Positions 47,822 to 53,793 of a stretch of 64,000 bases of DNA are shown piece after piece; positions within the stretch are counted from its first letter, which is position 1, and the number at the start of each line of letters is the position of its first letter. The position numbers and the translations under genes were made by a program. The notes beneath the pieces are model-generated. The model saw only the letters and a list, made by a program, of their open reading frames with translations. It was not told the DNA's origin and searched no databases. Source of the DNA: an uncultured Bacteroides sp. (GTDB lineage Bacteria > Bacteroidota > Bacteroidia > Bacteroidales > Bacteroidaceae); the NCBI GenBank assembly GCA_900556845.1, contig USQO01000001.1, positions 30,330-94,329 of the forward strand, read 5' to 3'.

Positions 47822-49390
47822 TTACCAAAACAGATAATAAATACAGCCTAACACAAGGCAAATAATACCACTTAAAATTTTAAAAAGAGCTGTAGTCCGA
47901 AACATCTTACGGTCTGTACTCAACATCGTCTTCTCTTCTTTTGAGTCAGAGAACCAACCAAACAGAAGCATTGTCAAAACACAAAGCAAAAAGACATAGC
48001 CCATGCGATCCAAGAATGACACTTCCGGCAGGAAACAACGCATCAAAAAAGAAAAAACAAAAGTTCCTATCGCAGCAGCCAAAGCCCCATTTGCATTCGC
48101 CTTTTTCCAAAAAAATCCCATCAGGAAAATACATAAAGCTCCAGGACTAACAAAACCAGTAAATTCCTGAATAAACTGAAAAGCCTGATCCAAGTTACCC
48201 AACAAAGGAGCTATTACTACCGCCAAGACCAAACTGAACAGTCCAAACAAGCGTCCTACTTTAACCAGCTTCTGTTCTGCAAGTTCCTTTTTTACATACA
48301 CCCGATATATATCCATTGTAAAAATAGTGGATATACTATTGACCATTGAAGCAAGCGAACTTACCACAGCAGCAACTAATGCTGCAAAAGCAACCCCTCG
48401 AATACCAGAAGGAACAAAATTCTGCATTAACCAAGGGTAAGCTTCATCTGGTTTGTCAATTGGAGCTTTCAAGGCGAAAGCCACGATACCGGGAATAACC
48501 ACAATAAGCGGAAGTACAAGCTTAAGCAATCCTGCAAAAGCCAACCCCAAACGTGCCTGTTCCAGATTTTTGGCTGCCAAAGCCCGTTGAATAATGTATT
48601 GATTACATCCAAAGTAATACAAAGCTGATACCCACATTCCACCAAAAATGACTCCCATTCCCGGCAAATATTTATAATTCGGATTGTCCTTCTCCAAAAT
48701 CATATCAAATTTTTCTGGAACGACTTTCAGTAACTGGCTAAAGCCAGCAACAGCTCCTTCACCTTCTGAAAAATAATCCAATGCCACCCAGGTAGTCAGC
48801 AAACCTCCACCAATCAAAAACACAACCTGAATAAAGTCTGTTAAAGCAACTGCTTTCAACCCTCCATATATTGAATAAACTCCAGCAAAGAGAGCCAAAG
48901 CAACAATACTCCAACCTAAGTCAATAGCCATAATCCGATGAATAGCCAAAGCACCTAAATAGAGGATAGAAGTAAGATTGACAAAAATAAAAACAAGCAA
49001 CCAAAAGAAAGCCATTACTGTTTTTACCCTATGGTCATAACGCATTTCCAAAAACTGAGGCATGGTATAAATATTAGCCTTCAAATAAACCGGAAGAAAA
49101 AACACGGCAACCACAATCAATGTTGCAGCCGCAATAAACTCATAAGATGCTATTCCCAATCCAATAGCAAATCCCGAACCAGACATACCGATAAATTGTT
49201 CGGCCGATATATTAGAAGCAATGATTGACGAACCGATAACCCACCAACTAAGCGAACGGCCCGCAAGAAAATAATCCTGCGTATCTCCATTTTTGCCTTT
49301 CTTTGAACGTCCAGCCCAAAGTCCTACAAAAAGAATCAAGCAAGCATAAGCAATAAAAATAGTATAATCCAATATTGAAAATGTTGCCAT
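47822..49390 (-). CDS. Sodium:solute symporter (SSS family, SGLT-like)
   Basis: A 522-residue protein with about 13-14 hydrophobic helices. It starts MATFSILDYTIFIAYACLIL and carries QDYFLAGRSLSWWVIGSSIIASNISAEQFIGMSG, the SSS signature around the first helices, with the sodium-site serines expected for SGLT/vSGLT-like members (read in parts). Sequence of this group is often linked to sugars, but SSS substrates range widely (sugars, myo-inositol, amino acids, organic acids). It lies directly between the MT I-like gene (13 bp) and the corrinoid gene, so it most likely brings the methylated substrate, or the sugar freed from it, into the cytoplasm. Confidence 0.9.
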   Translation of the reverse strand: MATFSILDYTIFIAYACLILFVGLWAGRSKKGKNGDTQDYFLAGRSLSWWVIGSSIIASNISAEQFIGMSGSGFAIGLGIASYEFIAAATLIVVAVFFLPVYLKANIYTMPQFLEMRYDHRVKTVMAFFWLLVFIFVNLTSILYLGALAIHRIMAIDLGWSIVALALFAGVYSIYGGLKAVALTDFIQVVFLIGGGLLTTWVALDYFSEGEGAVAGFSQLLKVVPEKFDMILEKDNPNYKYLPGMGVIFGGMWVSALYYFGCNQYIIQRALAAKNLEQARLGLAFAGLLKLVLPLIVVIPGIVAFALKAPIDKPDEAYPWLMQNFVPSGIRGVAFAALVAAVVSSLASMVNSISTIFTMDIYRVYVKKELAEQKLVKVGRLFGLFSLVLAVVIAPLLGNLDQAFQFIQEFTGFVSPGALCIFLMGFFWKKANANGALAAAIGTFVFSFLMRCFLPEVSFLDRMGYVFLLCVLTMLLFGWFSDSKEEKTMLSTDRKMFRTTALFKILSGIICLVLGCIYYLFW

Positions 49391-49403
49391 AAGCAGTCCT
49401 GAT

Positions 49404-50495
49404 TTAGCGTGGACGTTTATCCTCTATGCCTATGGTTTCCAGCATAGCAAAAAAATTCTCCATTGGTGTATCCAGCTGTACATGATGAGTTGGTGCGCAC
49501 AACCATCCTCCACCTTTTCCGATTGAATTTTTCAACCATTTATATTCATGACGAATATCTTCCGGTGTTCCCTGTGGCAAAGTAGACTGTACAGCAATTC
49601 CACCAAAGAAACACAACTGATCACCATATTTTTCCTGTAAAATTTCCGGGTCCATACATTCTGTCTGGATAGGATTCAACACATCCAAACCAATTTCTAT
49701 CAAATCTGGTATAATATCATAATTACATCCGTCAGTATGATAAGCCACTTTTACATCCGGATTTATTTCCTTTATAGAACGGATAATATCTGCCATACGA
49801 GGCTTAAAGTATTCACGCCATAATTCCGGATCAATTAACAAAGAAGACTGAGATCCCATATCATCTCCTAACCAAATCATATCTACTCCACGACGTACCA
49901 TCTGGCATGCCACCTCTTTATGATAATGATACGTTTCATCAAGCAAATGGTTTGTCAGTTCTGGATTCAGATAAAAATCCGTCATCAATGTATCCAGGCC
50001 ACGCAATGCCCATGCAGACTCAAAGATTGTGCAATGTACCCTGCCTATAATGTAGTATTCACTGCCATACTCACGAATCAAACGTTCTACATGCTCATAC
50101 AATTCAGGACGAGTGGGGTCTGGAGCCTTATAATTCATAGCTGCTTCATCATCGTCACGCAATGGGTTCTTTGCGATATTCGTATAATGCCCTTCCCCCA
50201 AAGGAGTCTGATAAGCATCAATCTTCCACTCCACTCCCCATTCATCAGTATAAGCTTCTGGTTTCAGATAATAATTAGTAAACCATCCCACTCCAACCTG
50301 CAAAGCATCTTGCCCGGTCAGAATTTCCAAATCATACCCATACCATTCTCTATGGTGAGGTTCAGAAAACATCGGAGGTAATAAAAATTCTTTTCTTAAT
50401 CTATCTGCAAACTCAGGTGTAAATGTTGCCTGAAAAGGCGGACGGTCTGTTTCTTCGTGATTCAATGCACGAATTACGCGTTCTTTATGTGTCAT
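49404..50495 (-). CDS. UroD-superfamily methyltransferase, substrate-side (MT I-like)
   Basis: A 363-residue cytosolic protein of the COG0407 group. The start at 50495 (MTHKERVIRALNHEETDRPPF) is the family N-terminus, and a 27-codon upstream extension is rejected. HemE's MRQAGR motif is absent. Features shared with the ether-cleaving methyltransferases of acetogen O-demethylases are the AYHTDGCNYDIIPDLIEIGLDVLNPIQ segment (His253 and Cys257 as candidate metal ligands), ECMDPEILQEKYG, and the C-terminal APTHHVQLDTPMENFFAM (Cys333 just before). MT I enzymes bind the methoxylated substrate and pass the methyl to Co(I) of the corrinoid protein. The operon order (MT I, transporter, corrinoid protein, MT II) supports this. 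The actual substrate is unknown. Confidence 0.8.
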   Translation of the reverse strand: MTHKERVIRALNHEETDRPPFQATFTPEFADRLRKEFLLPPMFSEPHHREWYGYDLEILTGQDALQVGVGWFTNYYLKPEAYTDEWGVEWKIDAYQTPLGEGHYTNIAKNPLRDDDEAAMNYKAPDPTRPELYEHVERLIREYGSEYYIIGRVHCTIFESAWALRGLDTLMTDFYLNPELTNHLLDETYHYHKEVACQMVRRGVDMIWLGDDMGSQSSLLIDPELWREYFKPRMADIIRSIKEINPDVKVAYHTDGCNYDIIPDLIEIGLDVLNPIQTECMDPEILQEKYGDQLCFFGGIAVQSTLPQGTPEDIRHEYKWLKNSIGKGGGWLCAPTHHVQLDTPMENFFAMLETIGIEDKRPR

Positions 50496-50520
50496 ACTAG
50501 TTATTAGTTTTAATTCTATA

Positions 50521-50584
50521 CAAAGGTAGTATTTGCTTATTTCCCTTTTTAGGATTATTTTTGCTAAAACTGACATTATATTTG
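50521..50584. promoter_or_regulatory. Divergent promoter region of araC-type gene and methyltransferase operon
   Basis: On the minus strand TACCTTTG at 50521-50528 fits TAnnTTTG, 26 bases before the MT I ATG. On the plus strand TATATTTG at 50577-50584 lies 28 bases before the regulator ATG; a TTTG at 50560-50563 is only 13 bases upstream, less than the normal spacing. The region contains several TTTGC pentamers (near 50532, 50560, 50581) that could be regulator half-sites. I saw no cobalamin-riboswitch box here. Confidence 0.55.
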
Positions 50585-50611
50585 CAACCTATTTGAAATA
50601 CATATCAGACC

Positions 50612-51499
50612 ATGAAATCTATATCCATCGAAAAAGTAGTAAAACCTGTTTATTCATCATTCTGTGCTATACATTATGAGAATAAATATTTTGCGGCTCC
50701 CCTTCATATCCATCCTGAATACGAATTAATATTAATTGAAAAAGGTGAAGGACATGCTTTTGTCGGTGACCAGGTACGCCCCTTCAAAAAAGGAGATTTT
50801 ATGCTGATAGGTTGTAACTTACCCCACTTATGGCTAAGTGCCGACTGTTATTACGAAAAAGACACAACACTTATATCTCAGTCTACCTATTCCCAGTTCA
50901 GTTCAGATATATTCCCAATGAATGATTCCATTGAGGAATTTAAAAATATTTGCCAACTACTGAGAAAGTCTGCACGAGGCATTCTGTTTCAGGGCGAAAA
51001 GCAAAAAGAAATCCAAGAATGCTTTAAACAGCTTCCTAATCTTAACGGCTTCAATAAACTTGTAATGCTTTATGAAATTTTACATGATTTATCTTCCTGT
51101 CCTTATATATTTCTTACGGACAAGCACTACGCTAATCCCTACATAAAAGATAAAGAAGACAATATTATCAAACGCGCCAACCAATTCATGCATTTATATT
51201 ATCAAGAAGAAATAACACTCGAGCAAATAGCAGATTTCGCAGGCATGAACCCTAGTGCACTTTGCCGTTACTATAAAAAGCATACTCAGAAAACACTATT
51301 CGGCTATCTTACAGAAATACGAATTGCTTATGCAACAAAATTATTATCTATCCGGCAGAAAAATATCAGCCAAATTGCATACGACTGTGGTTACAACAGC
51401 ATATCCTATTTCAATCGTCAGTTTAAGACCTTGACAGGAAAAACTCCAAGTGAATATTATAAAGACTTACACCATGAACAGCAGAAAACTACAGACTAA
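50612..51499 (+). CDS. AraC-family transcriptional regulator
   Basis: A 295-residue regulator. The N-terminal cupin-like sensing domain includes AAPLHIHPEYELILIEKGEGHAFVGD (read in parts) and PFKKGDFMLIGCNLPHLW. The C-terminal ~100 residues hold two HTH motifs of the AraC/XylS type: ITLEQIADFAGMNPSALCRYYKKHTQ and ISQIAYDCGYNSISYFNRQFKTLTGKTPSEYY (read in parts). It is divergent from the MT I gene and convergent with the corrinoid-activator gene, so it is flanked by both halves of the methyltransferase system and is the obvious candidate to control it. The ligand is probably the methylated substrate or the glycan it comes from. Confidence 0.92.
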   Translation: MKSISIEKVVKPVYSSFCAIHYENKYFAAPLHIHPEYELILIEKGEGHAFVGDQVRPFKKGDFMLIGCNLPHLWLSADCYYEKDTTLISQSTYSQFSSDIFPMNDSIEEFKNICQLLRKSARGILFQGEKQKEIQECFKQLPNLNGFNKLVMLYEILHDLSSCPYIFLTDKHYANPYIKDKEDNIIKRANQFMHLYYQEEITLEQIADFAGMNPSALCRYYKKHTQKTLFGYLTEIRIAYATKLLSIRQKNISQIAYDCGYNSISYFNRQFKTLTGKTPSEYYKDLHHEQQKTTD

Positions 51500-51510
51500 A
51501 TATCCTCCCC

Positions 51511-51581
51511 AAAAATAAATTGTCATATAAAAAACACTTAATATAAACAACAATATTACCTGTTAGAAAAATAAATTGTCA
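51511..51581. repeat. 15-bp direct repeat at the AraC / activator gene junction
   Basis: AAAAATAAATTGTCA occurs at 51511-51525 and exactly again at 51567-51581, 56 bases apart. The second copy covers the last codons of the activator gene. It probably marks a small duplication; the 63-bp gap between the convergent genes has no clear terminator. Confidence 0.6.
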
Positions 51582-53059
51582 CAATACACATCCTGAAAGC
51601 ATGAATCGCTTTCTAAAGCATGATGAGTTACCAAAGCCAATATTTCAGGTATCTCATACAAAGCCTGCGAATAAGTCAACTCCCTACAACCTTTAAGGGC
51701 AGTATTTCCTTCCTGCTTGATTTGCAATTTTGATGCAGCCTCAAGCAAACCTATTTCCATTGCCTTTTCAACATCAAGATAAGCTCCCAAACCTCCAGCT
51801 ATATAAATATGCTCTAAATCCGATAACTGAAGTCCCGCTTTATTTAAAAGTAGCTGAAAGCCAGTAGCAATAGCAGCTTTCGCCAACTGAAACTCACGTA
51901 TATCTCTATCATATATAGCAACTTTATCAGTCAATCGCAACTCTGCTTGCCCTTCCTCACATAATGCTCCACTACAGTCGATGTACCCTTGACGAAGAAA
52001 ATAATGAACAGCATCCACCAATCCACTACCACAAATACCATCTGCCGGAATATCTCCGATAACACTGACATGGCCATTTTCTGCGTTAACCTTATAAACA
52101 GCCCCTTTTACAGCCCGCATACCCTGAGTTATATTTACCCCCTCGAAAGCCGGACCTGCAGCTGTGGAAGTACAAAAAATCTTTTCCCGATTACCAATTA
52201 CAATCTCACCATTTGTACCCAAATCCAGCAACGCCTGCCATTTATTTTGTTTGTGAATTTGCAAATGATAAATTCCAGCCAACAAATCACTGCCAACGAA
52301 ATGACTCAAATTGGGAAGAAACAAAATTTGGCAAGTTGGCGGAACATTCCAACCCAGTGATTTCGCAGAAAAAGACTGTAAACCTTGTGTTTCTGATTGG
52401 AATGGATAAGCAGCAAAAGGTTTTACATCCAAGCCTGCAAACAAATGATGCATTACACTGTTTCCAACCAAAGTAATCTGGCAAAGATCTTCTCTACCAC
52501 CATCATGCAGCAATGTATCTATCATTTTTCCTATTTGCCGGCGAATTAATATCATCAACTCTTCAGCATGTTCTTCTTTCTCAATAGCATAAGCAATTCT
52601 AGATATCACATCAGCTCCTTTCCGAGACTGACAATTACTTTCTGCTACCGACGATAAAACCTTTCCACTTCTACGGTCAATCAATTGAGCAACTACAGTC
52701 GTAGAGCCGACATCCACCGCAATAGAGCTACCACTCTCACTATAAAGCTGGACAGAGTCCTGATCTGCAAGAATTACATCTTCACACCAGGGTATACGTA
52801 AAACCAAATCCGACATAACTCTGCTAAAACAAGCCAGTTTCCATTGCCCGGATAAACGCTGCTTTCTCAACAACAATTCACTATGACGCTCATCCATATA
52901 AATATCTCCATCCAGCAACTCTACCAGACAATTTCCACAAATACCTTTTCCCCCACAAGGAAAGTTCATCCCACTCTCTCGAAGTACATCACTCAACAAA
53001 GCTCCCTCATCTGCCTGCAACACTTGATTGCCAGGCAATAGTTTTACCGTATACTGCAT
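51563..53059 (-). CDS. Reductive activator of corrinoid proteins (2Fe-2S ferredoxin plus ASKHA/DUF4445)
   Basis: A 498-residue protein of the RACE/RamA-related COG3894 type. The N-terminal ferredoxin-like domain binds a [2Fe-2S] cluster through Cys35, Cys41, Cys44 and Cys77 (FPCGGKGICGNC and LACFSR). A linker follows, then the ASKHA ATPase-like region: IAVDVGSTTVVAQLID near residues 113-128, ALLDLGTNGEIVIGN, AAGPAFEGVNI and HIYIAGGLGAYLDVE. These enzymes use ATP hydrolysis and a low-potential electron to bring inactive Co(II) corrinoid back to Co(I). It is encoded next to a protein resembling the MetH reactivation domain and one gene (araC) away from the corrinoid operon, so the partnership is strong. 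Confidence 0.92.
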   Translation of the reverse strand: MQYTVKLLPGNQVLQADEGALLSDVLRESGMNFPCGGKGICGNCLVELLDGDIYMDERHSELLLRKQRLSGQWKLACFSRVMSDLVLRIPWCEDVILADQDSVQLYSESGSSIAVDVGSTTVVAQLIDRRSGKVLSSVAESNCQSRKGADVISRIAYAIEKEEHAEELMILIRRQIGKMIDTLLHDGGREDLCQITLVGNSVMHHLFAGLDVKPFAAYPFQSETQGLQSFSAKSLGWNVPPTCQILFLPNLSHFVGSDLLAGIYHLQIHKQNKWQALLDLGTNGEIVIGNREKIFCTSTAAGPAFEGVNITQGMRAVKGAVYKVNAENGHVSVIGDIPADGICGSGLVDAVHYFLRQGYIDCSGALCEEGQAELRLTDKVAIYDRDIREFQLAKAAIATGFQLLLNKAGLQLSDLEHIYIAGGLGAYLDVEKAMEIGLLEAASKLQIKQEGNTALKGCRELTYSQALYEIPEILALVTHHALESDSCFQDVYCDNLFF

Positions 53060-53070
53060 CTGAAATTCAA

Positions 53071-53733
53071 TTATTTTAGTCTTCGATAGTTACAATTTTT
53101 CCTGCCACAATACAAGCATTCTTCTTTCATAAAAGGTAAACCTTTACCAAATCCAACAATAGCACTTAATGATTTCAACGGATACATTACAGAAGACTCC
53201 GACAAACAAACACCAATAACTTCCGGTTTCAACAACGAAAACAATAATACTTGTTCAGCCAAATCCCAATCACAACACCCCGGACTTAATGGGAAAGTAC
53301 TACCTACACCATACTTTTTTGCAAGTGATTCCCTCCAGGTTTTCATCATCAAATCCATTTGATAATTAACAAAAGCATCACACAAATAAGCTTTTATCAA
53401 ATCACCATCTTTATCATATTGTTTATAAAGTGCCATCACCTCTTCGCCTAAAGTGGCTACAACGACTGTCAGGAAATCTGCTTTTTCCAATAAAGCAGAC
53501 ATACGTCTTCCTCCATGCAATACTTTACCATCAAGCAGTAAACAATCCGGAGTTCTATCCCATTGGAAGAATAAACGGTAAACCATTTTAGGCTGAGCAA
53601 CTTTACGAAAATCGGAAGCTACAATTTCAGCTTCCGATTTCCAATAATCATCCTGCATTCCTTCTGGTAAAATTTCACTTAAATTCACCGAGTCCCAGTT
53701 TTCCAAAGAAAATTCTACTATTTTTTGTTCCAT
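53071..53733 (-). CDS. Protein resembling the MetH reactivation domain, with Cys-rich tail
   Basis: A 220-residue protein with a segment FPLSPGCCDWDLAEQVLLFSLLKPEVIGVCLSESSVMYPLKSLSAIVGFGK (read in parts) that looks like the vitamin B12-dependent methionine synthase activation domain, in which the substrate is S-adenosylmethionine. The C-terminus adds Cys206, Cys209 and Cys214 (ECLYCGRKNC), possibly a metal or Fe-S site. It is 11 bp from the activator gene and shares its strand, so it is likely a second reactivation component, perhaps docking on the corrinoid protein. A stand-alone MetH-activation-like protein beside a DUF4445 activator is described in acetogens and related anaerobes, but its exact duty is not known to me. 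Confidence 0.8.
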   Translation of the reverse strand: MEQKIVEFSLENWDSVNLSEILPEGMQDDYWKSEAEIVASDFRKVAQPKMVYRLFFQWDRTPDCLLLDGKVLHGGRRMSALLEKADFLTVVVATLGEEVMALYKQYDKDGDLIKAYLCDAFVNYQMDLMMKTWRESLAKKYGVGSTFPLSPGCCDWDLAEQVLLFSLLKPEVIGVCLSESSVMYPLKSLSAIVGFGKGLPFMKEECLYCGRKNCNYRRLK

Positions 53734-53793
53734 TTCATCAGAAGAATTAAACCTGATTCATTTTCAACTTAAAATAAACCTGCTAACTAAAAC

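Noticed and set aside
46125..50495. Both UroD-superfamily genes as uroporphyrinogen decarboxylase (hemE)
   Set aside because: Neither protein has the RPPxWxMRQAGR motif of HemE, one carries the MtaA zinc site, and a corrinoid protein is encoded between them. Heme synthesis does not explain the operon.
50496..50611. Cobalamin riboswitch upstream of the corrinoid operon
   Set aside because: The gap is only 116 bp and shows none of the conserved riboswitch boxes; control is more likely through the AraC regulator.
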